Shown here: in pieces, positions 7,952-14,877 of the stretch
Position numbering within the stretch: position 1 is the stretch's first letter
How the letters are laid out: every line of letters begins with the position of its first letter
Assembly (NCBI RefSeq): GCF_000333275.1
Contig: NZ_BACU01000189.1
Location: forward strand, 1-33,119
DNA: 33,119 bases
DNA from: Azospirillum sp. B4
GTDB taxonomy: Bacteria; Pseudomonadota; Alphaproteobacteria; Azospirillales; Azospirillaceae
Reading direction: 5' to 3'
Program-made: the position numbers and the translations under genes
Notes under the pieces: model-generated
Database searches by the model: none
Told to the model about the DNA's origin: nothing
What the model saw: the letters and a program-made list of their open reading frames with translations, nothing else

Positions 7952-8911
7952 ATGCGGGCGGTTCGATATCACGCGTATGGCGACATGGGGCGGCTGCGGC
8001 TGGAGGAGATTCCGGTGCCGTCGCCTGGCCCCAATGAAGTGCTGATCCGCCAGGAAGGCAGCTCGGTCAACCCCGCCGACTGGAAATTCCGCGCCGGCTG
8101 GTTCCGCGCCTGGGTGCCCTTGTCGCTGCCTTTCGTTCCCGGGGCCGACATCGCCGGAACCGTGGTCGATGGCGGTACCGGGGCCGCCGTCACGCCTGGC
8201 CAAGCCGTCTTTGGCATGAACCCCGTGCCGCGGGGCGGCGCCTGGGCGGATTACGTCGTCGCCAAGGTGGACAGCGTGGCGCCGGCGCCGAGGCGTATGC
8301 CCCTCCATGAAGCGGCGGGCCTGCCCTTGGCCGGTCTGACGGCGCGGATGGCCCTGTTCGATCACGGGGACCTGAGGCCCGGCCAACGCGTGCTGATCCA
8401 CGCCGCAGCCGGCGGCGTGGGGTGCCTGGCCGTGCAGCTGGCCAAGCGGGCCGGCGCGGAGGTAATCGCCACCTGCTCCGCCGCCAATCGCGCGTTCGTC
8501 ACCGGCCTGGGCGCGGATCACGTCATCGACTACCGGACCGAGGATTTCGCCGCCCAACTGCGTGGTGTCGACCTGGTGGTGGACAGCGTGGGCGGCGACG
8601 TCCAGCGCCGGTCCTTCGCCGTGCTTCGGTCGGGCGGCACCCTCGTCACCCTGGACCCCACCCCCCTGCCCGCCGACTTGGCGGCCGCCCGGGGCGTCCA
8701 CGCCCTGACCGTGGCGGTGGCGCCGAATCAGGAGGGTCTGCGCGAGATCGCGGCGCTGGTTGATGCCGGGCACCTGCGCTTGCCGGTGAACAGGGTATAT
8801 CCCCTGAAGGACGCCGCCCAGGCGATGGCCCACAGCGAAGCCGGACAGGCTCGGGGGAAAATCCTCATCAGAATGCGGGACGACCCGCATTCCAGCCCCG
8901 ATCATGGCTAG
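7952..8911 (+). CDS. Zinc-independent quinone oxidoreductase-like MDR enzyme
   Basis: A 319-residue NADP(H)-type medium-chain dehydrogenase/reductase of the quinone oxidoreductase/enoyl reductase group. It opens with MRAVRYHAYG, has the GroES-like part with SSVNPADWKFR, then the Rossmann loop HAAAGGVGCLAVQLAK and VIDYRTEDF. The structural and catalytic zinc ligands of alcohol dehydrogenases are absent. AGGAGG at 7936-7941 sits 10 bases before the ATG at 7952 and only 1 base before an ATG at 7943, so the later start is preferred. The role in this cluster may be reduction of an enone or enoyl group. It begins 19 bp after the thioesterase stop and ends 11 bp before the thiolase. Confidence 0.9.
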   Translation: MRAVRYHAYGDMGRLRLEEIPVPSPGPNEVLIRQEGSSVNPADWKFRAGWFRAWVPLSLPFVPGADIAGTVVDGGTGAAVTPGQAVFGMNPVPRGGAWADYVVAKVDSVAPAPRRMPLHEAAGLPLAGLTARMALFDHGDLRPGQRVLIHAAAGGVGCLAVQLAKRAGAEVIATCSAANRAFVTGLGADHVIDYRTEDFAAQLRGVDLVVDSVGGDVQRRSFAVLRSGGTLVTLDPTPLPADLAAARGVHALTVAVAPNQEGLREIAALVDAGHLRLPVNRVYPLKDAAQAMAHSEAGQARGKILIRMRDDPHSSPDHG

Positions 8912-8922
8912 GAGAGCTAAGG

Positions 8923-10113
8923 ATGGTTACAGGCAATGACGTCGTTATCGTCGGGGCGGTGCGAACCGCCGTGGGCGGGTTCCTCGGCTCGCTGAAGGAC
9001 ATCACGCCGGCCGACCTCGGCGCCCTCGTCATCGGCGAGGCTCTGCGCCGGGCCGGCACCGCCCCGGAGGGGGTGGGCCACGTCGTCATGGGGCAGGTCA
9101 TCCCCAGCCACCCCCATGACGCCTATCTGGCCCGGGTGGCCGCACTGCGCGCCGGCATCCCGGCGGCGGCCCCCGCCATGACCCTGAACCGGCTCTGCGG
9201 TTCCGGCTTGCAGGCCATCATTTCGGCGGCACAGGCTATCCGGCTGGGGGAATGCCATGTCGCGGTCGCCGGCGGGGCGGAAAGCATGAGCAACGCCCCC
9301 CACGTGCTGACCTCCTCGCGCGGCGGCACCAAGATGGGCGACGCCGCTTTGACGGACGCCCTGCTGACCGTCCTGACGGATCCCTTCGGCCACGGCCACA
9401 TGGGGGTCACGGCCGAGAACGTGGCAAAGCGGTGCGGCATTACACGGGAACAGCAGGACACCTTCGCCGCCGAGAGCCACCAGCGGGCGGCGCGAGCCAT
9501 CGCCGAGGGCCGCTTCAAGTCCCAGATCGTCCCGGTCGAGATCAAGAGCCGCAAGGGCACCACCCTGTTCGACACCGATGAGCATGTGCGGCCCGACGTG
9601 TCGCCGGCGCAGCTCGCGACCCTGCGCCCCGCCTTCCAGCGCGACGGCACCGTCACGGCCGGCAACGCCTCCGGCATCAATGACGGGGCGGCCGCCGTGG
9701 TGCTCATGTCCGCCGCGGAGGCCCAGCGGCGGAACCTGCCGATCCTGGCTCGCATCGCATCCTGGGGGCACGCCGGTGTTGCCCCGGAGGTCATGGGCCT
9801 GGGTCCGGTAGGCGCCGTGGAGATCGCCTTGAGACGAGCCGACCTGACGGTCGGGGACATGGACGTCATCGAGAGCAACGAGGCCTTCGCCGCCCAGGCC
9901 TGCGCCGTCTCCCAACAGTTGGGCCTGCCGCCCGAAAAGACCAACCCGAATGGCGGCGCCATCGCATTGGGCCACCCCCTAGGCGCCACCGGCGCCATCA
10001 TCACCGTCAAGGCACTATATGAGCTGGAGCGTATCGGTGGGCGCTATGGCCTGGCCACCATGTGCATCGGCGGAGGACAGGGTATCGCGATGGTGCTGGA
10101 GCGGCCGGCATAG
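8923..10113 (+). CDS. Thiolase (acetyl-CoA acyltransferase family)
   Basis: A 396-residue thiolase with all catalytic landmarks: the acyl-carrying Cys92 in NRLCGSGLQA, His351 in GHPLGATGA, and the base Cys381 in CIGGGQG. It carries out thiolytic cleavage of 3-ketoacyl-CoA, or the reverse condensation, as the last step of a beta-oxidation-like round. AGGAG at 8910-8914 precedes the ATG by a normal distance. It closes the plus-strand arm. With the thioesterase and the MDR enzyme it implies that the pathway passes through CoA esters, though no acyl-CoA ligase, dehydrogenase or hydratase of the standard kind is present in the window. Chain-length preference cannot be stated. Confidence 0.95.
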   Translation: MVTGNDVVIVGAVRTAVGGFLGSLKDITPADLGALVIGEALRRAGTAPEGVGHVVMGQVIPSHPHDAYLARVAALRAGIPAAAPAMTLNRLCGSGLQAIISAAQAIRLGECHVAVAGGAESMSNAPHVLTSSRGGTKMGDAALTDALLTVLTDPFGHGHMGVTAENVAKRCGITREQQDTFAAESHQRAARAIAEGRFKSQIVPVEIKSRKGTTLFDTDEHVRPDVSPAQLATLRPAFQRDGTVTAGNASGINDGAAAVVLMSAAEAQRRNLPILARIASWGHAGVAPEVMGLGPVGAVEIALRRADLTVGDMDVIESNEAFAAQACAVSQQLGLPPEKTNPNGGAIALGHPLGATGAIITVKALYELERIGGRYGLATMCIGGGQGIAMVLERPA

Positions 10114-10156
10114 AGGGACGCGCTTCACCTGGGGGCGTCCGCTTGCAGGAAGCTGA

Positions 10157-10350
10157 GCTGTGAACCGGCATCGAAGGGGGCCCCTCCTGAGAAAAGTGAG
10201 GCAACGTACTCAAACAGCTGAAGAAAGTGATAAAGAGCGGGGTCCAGACTGGTGCCGGTCTGGACCCCGCTCTTTATATAATTTCTGCTGATTTGTCAGG
10301 CTGTTGAGTGCGGGCAACCTCGGGGCTCCCCTTCAGCGCCGGTTCACAGC
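10157..10350. repeat. 194-bp imperfect inverted repeat, MITE-like
   Basis: Two arms of equal length (93 bases, 10157-10249 and 10258-10350) face each other around an 8-base loop. The outer 13 bases are identical as inverted repeats (GCTGTGAACCGGC, 10157-10169 and 10338-10350) and the innermost 20 bases are identical (10230-10249 and 10258-10277). The middle parts match only in pieces (GAAGGGG, GAGG, ACTCAA, CTGA), with gaps. There is no internal ORF. The right arm runs into the truncated integrase and supplies its last codons. The structure fits a miniature inverted-repeat element or a decayed pair of transposon ends. No clear target duplication is visible. Confidence 0.6.
10230..10277. terminator. 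Perfect 20-bp stem-loop, likely bidirectional terminator
   Basis: Twenty perfectly paired bases flank an 8-base loop. The inner stem is GC-rich and the outer stem is AAAGAG/CTCTTT. T-rich sequence follows on both strands (TTTATATAATTT on plus, CTTTATCACTTTC on minus). It lies between the convergent thiolase and integrase genes, about 115 bp after the thiolase stop. It is the core of the larger inverted repeat described separately, so it may have arrived as part of a mobile element. Confidence 0.6.
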
Positions 10351-10989
10351 CAGCCGGGCCAGCGGCACCGTCAGGGCCGCGTGACGGCCCGCCGCGAGCG
10401 CCTTGAACAGGGTTTCCTCCTCCGCGGGACACTCCTCCCGTCCCGCGACGACGCGGGCGGGTTGCAGCCGGCGCTCCCGCTTCCGATCAGCCCCCTTCGG
10501 GCGCGCCGTCAGCTTGGCCGACGCCATATTGTCGACCACATGGACACCCCATTCGGACCGGGCGTGGTTGATGACGGTCGCGATAAGGTTCAACCGGCGG
10601 ACGATGGTGGCCGGAGCGTAAGCGGCGGCGGCCATCCGGTCGCGGAAGGCGCCCACATCCTTCGACGCCAGCATGGTCATCCGCATCAGGCTGATCTGGT
10701 CGTCCAGGATCACGGCCAGGTGGCCCTTCTCCTTTTCGCCTCCCTGCTTGGTTGGTGTGATCTCCGCTTGATAGCGGCGTATCAGGTCGCCCAGGGTGTT
10801 GCGCTCCGCCTCGCTGCGATCGACGAAGGCGCCACGGGAGATTTCCGATTCCATCTCGGCGGCCCAACGCTTCGCGTCGGTCTTGGTCTCGAAGGTTTTG
10901 GATTGGGTGGGGAAGCCGTTACGCCGGATCTTCACCTGGTAGCCAATGACCTGGCCGTCCCGGCTTTTCCGGGGAGCGATGGTAGCCAT
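10333..10989 (-). pseudogene. Truncated phage-type tyrosine integrase (no catalytic domain)
   Basis: The 218-residue product has the N-terminal AP2-like/SAM-like parts of a tyrosine recombinase: an arm-binding segment at residues 1-70 (GYQVKIRRNGFPTQSKTFETKTDAKRWA) and a core-binding domain at about 75-170. It reaches the first helix of the catalytic domain (RHAALTVPLARLAVN) and then stops. The catalytic Arg, His-x-x-Arg and Tyr are all missing. Normal members continue for about 150 residues more. The last codons lie in the right arm of the 194-bp inverted repeat. Residues near 180 (PARVVAGREEC) also look unlike the family and may mark an earlier lesion. The gene reads away from the adjacent tRNA-Glu, a typical island-end layout. 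Confidence 0.85.
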
Positions 10990-11010
10990 GGGAATGCCGT
11001 CTCCGCTGGA

Positions 11011-11044
11011 TGTCCCGCGGATCCATTTGTCCCCAGATTGTCCC
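11011..11044. repeat. Three TGTCCC direct repeats between integrase and tRNA-Glu
   Basis: TGTCCC occurs at 11011-11016, 11028-11033 and 11039-11044, twice as TGTCCCGC. The repeats lie upstream of the integrase start and 29 bases from the tRNA 3' end. Integrases of tRNA-located islands often bind short direct repeats at this place, so these may be arm-type or excisionase sites. This is an inference from position and repetition only. Confidence 0.4.
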
Positions 11045-11072
11045 GCAAAATCCAGCCCAAACGCTGGAAGCG

Positions 11073-11148
<76 letters not shown>

Positions 11149-11175
11149 CCTGGTGGGTGGAGGTGATCCGACCCT

Positions 11176-11229
11176 ATGACGCGGCAACCTGGCCTCGCTG
11201 AACCTTTCGAGGCGGCTTTGCAAGGTTGA
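11176..11229 (+). CDS. Possible 17-codon mini-ORF with near-perfect Shine-Dalgarno
   Basis: GGAGGTGATCC at 11159-11169 is complementary to the whole 3' tail of 16S rRNA, and an ATG follows six bases later at 11176. The frame encodes MTRQPGLAEPFEAALQG and ends with TGA at 11227-11229. Six bases after the stop begins the AT-rich stem-loop at 11235. A short translated ORF followed by a hairpin resembles a leader-peptide arrangement, but no clear gene follows on this strand. It starts just beyond the 5' end of the divergent tRNA-Glu. The alternative is that the ribosome-site match is chance. Confidence 0.25.
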   Translation: MTRQPGLAEPFEAALQG

Positions 11230-11456
11230 GAGCACAAGATATTGTTATGTCTGGTTTGAAAGACACAATATCTTGAAGCGATGCCCGCGTTTCAATCGTA
11301 TGCCATGATCGGGGCGGCGGCGCAAGATCATAGATCGCGCATGGCCCCCATGCGTCCGTCCAATCAAGCGCGGGTGCCGGGCTGGACGTCACGGCGGGTG
11401 GGGACCAGTGTCCGTCGTGCAGCGCACCCACAGGGGATGGCCAGCACAAGGGTGTC
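11230..11456. other. Intergenic stretch with stem-loops and no supported gene
   Basis: No open frame here looks like a real protein; a 77-codon plus-strand frame at 11281 has neither a ribosome site nor a recognisable sequence. The stretch holds the AT-rich hairpin at 11235-11275 and a 7-bp perfect hairpin at 11338-11354 (CGCATGG, CCC loop, CCATGCG). It lies downstream of ridA on the minus strand and upstream of tRNA-Glu. Confidence 0.5.
11235..11275. repeat. AT-rich inverted repeat / bulged hairpin
   Basis: Eleven perfectly matching bases, CAAGATATTGT (11235-11245) and ACAATATCTTG (11265-11275), flank a second four-base pairing GTCT/AGAC (11249-11252, 11261-11264), with a 3-base bulge and an 8-base loop. 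The AT content stands out strongly from the flanking DNA. No T-run follows, so a simple intrinsic terminator is unlikely. It could be an operator or an RNA structure. Confidence 0.6.
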
Positions 11457-11483
11457 GGGGCGCCGCCCCAATGGCGGCGCCCC
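11457..11483 (-). terminator. GC-rich stem-loop just after ridA
   Basis: GGGGCGCCGCC and GGCGGCGCCCC pair perfectly over 11 bp around a 5-base loop. On the minus strand it begins 8 bases after the ridA stop, the right place for the end of the alr-dadA-ridA operon. It lacks a clear U-tract, so termination efficiency is uncertain. Confidence 0.5.
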
Positions 11484-11491
11484 GGCGATCA

Positions 11492-11839
11492 TCAGGCCTT
11501 GGCGGCGACGATGATGATCTCGACCTTGTAGTCGGGGGTGGCGAGCTTCGACTCACCGGTGGCGCGGGTCGGGGCCGGGGCGTCGGCGATCCAGGCATCC
11601 CACACCGCGTTCATCTCGGCGAAGTCAGCCATGTCGGCCAGCCAGATGGTGGCAGACAGCAGGTGCTGCTTGCTGCTGCCGGCCTGGGCCAGCAGCGATT
11701 CGATGCTGGCCAGGACGGTCCTGGTCTGCTCCGTCACGCTGTCACCGGGCTTGCCGACCTGGCCGGCCAGATAGACGGTGTCGCCGTGGACCACGGCCTG
11801 GCTCATGCGCGGGCCTTGATCGATGCGGGTGATGGTCAT
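11492..11839 (-). CDS. RidA-family (YjgF/YER057c/UK114) imine deaminase
   Basis: A 115-residue protein with the RidA fold: VVHGDTVYLAGQVG, the EQTRTVLASIESLLAQAGSSKQHLLSATIWL helix-strand unit, and ATRATGESKLATPDYKVEIIIVA at the C-terminus. The ESKLATPDYKVEI segment corresponds to the usual P-x-R-x-x-x-x-x-x-L-P...VEI region, where the arginine that binds the substrate carboxylate sits. RidA proteins hydrolyse 2-imino/enamine acids to keto acids. The ATG at 11839 has GGAAGGA upstream; longer frames have none. It follows dadA by 33 bp, so it can remove the 2-iminopropanoate released by DadA. This functional coupling is an inference from gene order. Confidence 0.9.
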   Translation of the reverse strand: MTITRIDQGPRMSQAVVHGDTVYLAGQVGKPGDSVTEQTRTVLASIESLLAQAGSSKQHLLSATIWLADMADFAEMNAVWDAWIADAPAPTRATGESKLATPDYKVEIIIVAAKA

Positions 11840-11872
11840 GCTTGGGTCCTTCCCTAGAGGCTCAGAGGTCAA

Positions 11873-13123
11873 TCAATAGCGGCTGATCGCCAGGTCGGCC
11901 GCCTCGATGGCGGGCCGGCGGCCGGTGATCAGGTCCGCGATCACATGCGCGGAGCCGCAGGCCATTGTCCAGCCCAGCGTGCCATGGCCGGTGTTGAGGA
12001 ACAGGTTGGGGATGCGGGTGGGGCCGACCACCGGCGTGCTGTCCGGCGTCATGGGGCGCAGGCCGGACCAGAAGGTGGCCGCGGCCAGGTCGCCGGCTCC
12101 CGGGAACAGCGAACCGGCCGACAGCTCCAGCGTGGCGCGCCGGGCCGCCGGCAGGTCGGTGGTGAAGCCCGAAATCTCGGCCATGCCGCCCACGCGGATG
12201 CGGTCGCCCAGGCGGGTGATCGCCACCTTGTAGCTCTCGTCCAGCAGGGTGGAGACCGGCGCCCGCGCCTCATCGATGATGGGCACCGTCAGGGAATAGC
12301 CCTTGACCGGATAGACGGGAAGGCGCAGGCCCAGCGGCGCCACCAGGCGGGGGGAATAACTGCCCAGGGCGACCAGATAGGCGTCGGCGGTGACCGGCCC
12401 CTGGCTGGTTTCGACGCGCGTGATCCGCCCGCCGTCCTGGACCAGCCGGGTGATGGCGGTGCCGTTCAGAAAGCGCACGCCCCGCGCCTCCGCCAGCGCG
12501 GCCAGGGCGTTGGTGAACTTGAAGCAATCACCCGTCTCGTCATTGGGCAGGCGCAGGCCGCCCACGAAGGGAACGGCGGAGGCGGCCAGGCCCGGCTCCG
12601 CCGCGATGCAGCCCGCCCTGTCCAGCACCTCGAACGGGACGCCGTCGGCCTTCAGCACCGCGATGTCCTTGGCGATGCCGTCCATCTGCTTCTGGTCGCG
12701 AAACAGCTGCAGCGTGCCCTGCATCCGCTCATCATAGCTGATGCCGGTGTACTGGCGCAGGGCGATCAGGCGGTCGCGGCTGAATTCGGCCAGGCGCACC
12801 ATGCGGCTCTTGTTGATCGCGTAGTCGCGGGCGTTGCAGTTGCCGAGCATGGCCAGCAGCCAGCGCAGCATGGCCATGTCCATCTTCGGCCGCAAGATCA
12901 GCGGGGCGTGCTTCATCATCAGCCAGCGCACCGCCTTGGCCGGGATGCCGGGCGCCGCCCAGGGCGAGGCGTAGCCGGGCGAAATCTCGCCGGCGTTGGC
13001 GAAGCTGGTTTCCAGGGCCGGGCCGGCCTGGCGGTCGATGACGACGACCTCATGCCCCGCCTCGGCCAGGTACCAGGCCGAGGTGACGCCGATGACGCCG
13101 CTGCCGAGGATGGCGATCTTCAT
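11873..13123 (-). CDS. dadA: D-amino acid dehydrogenase (small subunit, FAD-dependent)
   Basis: A 416-residue FAD-dependent enzyme of the DAO superfamily. The dinucleotide site [24 protein letters not shown] is at residues 7-30, followed by DadA hallmarks [24 protein letters not shown], the LMMKHAPL segment and the C-terminal [30 protein letters not shown]. It oxidises D-amino acids, chiefly D-alanine, to the imine/keto acid and passes electrons to the respiratory chain at the inner face of the membrane. The length is normal. Its start overlaps the stop of the alanine racemase gene by 4 bp (ATGA at 13120-13123), which implies translational coupling. Divergent Lrp/AsnC regulation is likely, as for other dad operons. 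Confidence 0.96.
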   Translation of the reverse strand: MKIAILGSGVIGVTSAWYLAEAGHEVVVIDRQAGPALETSFANAGEISPGYASPWAAPGIPAKAVRWLMMKHAPLILRPKMDMAMLRWLLAMLGNCNARDYAINKSRMVRLAEFSRDRLIALRQYTGISYDERMQGTLQLFRDQKQMDGIAKDIAVLKADGVPFEVLDRAGCIAAEPGLAASAVPFVGGLRLPNDETGDCFKFTNALAALAEARGVRFLNGTAITRLVQDGGRITRVETSQGPVTADAYLVALGSYSPRLVAPLGLRLPVYPVKGYSLTVPIIDEARAPVSTLLDESYKVAITRLGDRIRVGGMAEISGFTTDLPAARRATLELSAGSLFPGAGDLAAATFWSGLRPMTPDSTPVVGPTRIPNLFLNTGHGTLGWTMACGSAHVIADLITGRRPAIEAADLAISRY

Positions 13124-14304
13124 GGGGCGGTGCTCCGATCCGGGGTGCCGGCCAAGGCGGGGCGATAGTGCCTCTCATAGCGGCGGCTGAGTTGGGTGAG
13201 GATCTCATAGGAAATGGTGCCGGCGTCGGCCGCGACCTGGTCGATGGTCTGGTGCGGACCGATCAGTTCCACCGGCGCGCCGGGATGCAGGTGCGTCTCC
13301 GGCACGTCCGTCACGTCCAGGGTGATGCTGTCCATCGACACGCGCCCGACGATGGGCACGCGGATGCCGGCGATGTAGGCCGCGCCCCGGTTGCCCAGGC
13401 AGCGCGGCCAGCCATCGGCGTAGCCGACCGGGATGGTGGCGATCCGCGTCTCACGCGTGGTCCGGAAGGTCAGGCCATAGCCCACGCCGGTGCTGGGCGG
13501 AACGGTGCGAAGCTGGGCGATGCGGGCTTCAAGCGCCACCACCGGGCGCATCGGGTTGGGGGCGTCATGTCGCGGCGCCCCGCCATACAGGGCGATGCCG
13601 GCGCGCACCAGGTCGAAATGTCCGCGCTCATGAAAGACGCCACCGCTGTTGTCCAGGGCGCGGGGCACGCCGGGGAAGCGATCGGCGATGGCCTGGAAGC
13701 GCGCGGCCTGGTCGGCGTTGGCCGGGTCGTCCGCGTCATCGGCGCAAGCCAGATGGCTGATCAGGAACCGCAGGTCGATGGCCGCGAGCAAGCCGGGCGC
13801 GGCCAGCAGGCGGTCGACCTCATCCCCCGGCAGCCCCATGCGCGACATGCCGGTATCGACCTGCAGGACGGCGGGCAGCACCGAACCATCGGCGCGACCC
13901 TGGGCGGACCAGCGCTCGACCTGGTCCAGCGAGTTGAGCACGGGGATCGCCCCCGCCCGCGCGCACGCGGCCTCCGCCCCTGGCAGCAGCCCGTTGAGGA
14001 CATAGACCGAGGCCCGGTCGCCGATTTCCGGCAGCAGGGCCATGGCCTCAGCCAGCAGGGCGACGAAAATGTGGCGGCAGCCTTGCCCGATCAAGGTGGT
14101 GGCGACCGGCAGCGCGCCCAGTCCATAGCCGTCCGCCTTGACGACGCCGCCCACCTGCGCCGGCGCCACCCGCGCGCGGATGAGGCGGTAATTCTGGGCC
14201 AGGGACTCCAGGTCTATGGTCAGGCTCGCACCGGCGATCACGTCTAAGCCCCCCGCGTTCGGATCATGGAATCCTACCGCACGGCCTTTCAAATCGGCTG
14301 CCAT
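13120..14304 (-). CDS. Alanine racemase (PLP-dependent), catabolic
   Basis: A 394-residue fold-type III PLP racemase that interconverts L- and D-alanine. The PLP lysine is Lys56 in [10 protein letters not shown], the second catalytic base is Tyr276 in GVGYGLTF, and Arg155 in DTGMSRMG is the conserved active-site arginine; [11 protein letters not shown] is the usual C-domain motif. The ATG at 14304 lacks a clear ribosome site and gives about 25 extra N-terminal residues compared with the family, so a start nearer to [11 protein letters not shown] is possible. Coupling to dadA marks it as the catabolic racemase (DadX role) rather than the cell-wall one. It starts 64 bp from the divergent Lrp gene. 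Confidence 0.95.
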   Translation of the reverse strand: MAADLKGRAVGFHDPNAGGLDVIAGASLTIDLESLAQNYRLIRARVAPAQVGGVVKADGYGLGALPVATTLIGQGCRHIFVALLAEAMALLPEIGDRASVYVLNGLLPGAEAACARAGAIPVLNSLDQVERWSAQGRADGSVLPAVLQVDTGMSRMGLPGDEVDRLLAAPGLLAAIDLRFLISHLACADDADDPANADQAARFQAIADRFPGVPRALDNSGGVFHERGHFDLVRAGIALYGGAPRHDAPNPMRPVVALEARIAQLRTVPPSTGVGYGLTFRTTRETRIATIPVGYADGWPRCLGNRGAAYIAGIRVPIVGRVSMDSITLDVTDVPETHLHPGAPVELIGPHQTIDQVAADAGTISYEILTQLSRRYERHYRPALAGTPDRSTAP

Positions 14305-14344
14305 AGTCTGGCATGAATTGCTATATGTTGGTCAGCGACGCATC

Positions 14345-14365
14345 ATTGTGCGAAGGTTGCGCAAT
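14345..14365. promoter_or_regulatory. Candidate Lrp/AsnC operator between alr and the regulator
   Basis: A 21-bp imperfect dyad, ATTG.GC ... GCGCAAT, ends three bases before the regulator's start codon. Seven of its ten positions pair. It sits inside a wider inverted repeat whose arms, GGCATGAATTGC (14310-14321) and GCAATTCCATGCC (14361-14373), match with one extra base. The intergenic gap is only 64 bp, so binding here would touch both promoters. Lrp/AsnC proteins commonly bind such imperfect dyads next to the gene they control. The assignment is an inference. Confidence 0.4.
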
Positions 14366-14368
14366 TCC

Positions 14369-14836
14369 ATGCCATCGGCCATTGACGACATCGACCGCGC
14401 CATCCTGCGCGTGCTGCACACCGACGGGCGCAAACCCAATTCCGAAATCGCGGAGGCGGTGGGCCTGTCGCCCTCGGCCTGCCTGCGCCGGATCAAGCTG
14501 CTGGAGGATCGCGGCGTCATCCGCGGCTACACGGTGATCACCGGGCCTGAGGATAACGACCGCGGTGTCGACGTCGTGGTGCAGGTGACCCTGGACCGGC
14601 AGACCGAGGACTACCTTTCCCGCTTCGAGCATGCGGTGCGGCAGTGCCCGGAAGTCCGTGAGTGCTTCCTAATGACGGGGGATGTCGATTATTGGCTGCG
14701 GCTGCGCACCGACAGCGTCGCCGCTTACGAGGCCATCCACGGCGAGGTCCTGTCCCGCCTGCCCGGCGTCACCCGCATCAGTTCCAGCTTCGCCATGCGC
14801 GACGCCCTTCGGCCACGCCGCAGGCCGCGCGCCTGA
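14369..14836 (+). CDS. Lrp/AsnC-family transcriptional regulator (dad operon regulator)
   Basis: A 155-residue Lrp-type protein. The N-terminal helix-turn-helix begins IDDIDRAILRVLHTDGRKPNSEIAEAVGLSPSACLRRIKLLEDRGVIRGY, and the RAM effector-binding domain follows with CPEVRECFLMTGDVDYWLRLRTDS. I chose the ATG at 14369 because the family's sequence begins within a few residues of it; the longer frame would cross the divergent promoter region. It is divergent from alr-dadA-ridA and probably activates that operon in response to L-alanine, as DadR/Lrp does in other proteobacteria. The specific ligand is inferred. Confidence 0.93.
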   Translation: MPSAIDDIDRAILRVLHTDGRKPNSEIAEAVGLSPSACLRRIKLLEDRGVIRGYTVITGPEDNDRGVDVVVQVTLDRQTEDYLSRFEHAVRQCPEVRECFLMTGDVDYWLRLRTDSVAAYEAIHGEVLSRLPGVTRISSSFAMRDALRPRRRPRA

Positions 14837-14877
14837 CGCGAGCGCGGGAGCGAATGGCCCGCCCAGTCGCTACCGGG

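Noticed and set aside
11159..11169. Remnant of a 16S rRNA 3' end
   Set aside because: Identity is limited to the 11 bases that also form a Shine-Dalgarno; the next bases of 16S rRNA do not match.
11281..11514. 77-codon plus-strand frame as a gene downstream of the mini-ORF
   Set aside because: It has no ribosome site, an Arg/Pro-rich composition typical of noncoding GC-rich frames, and it overlaps the ridA 3' end.
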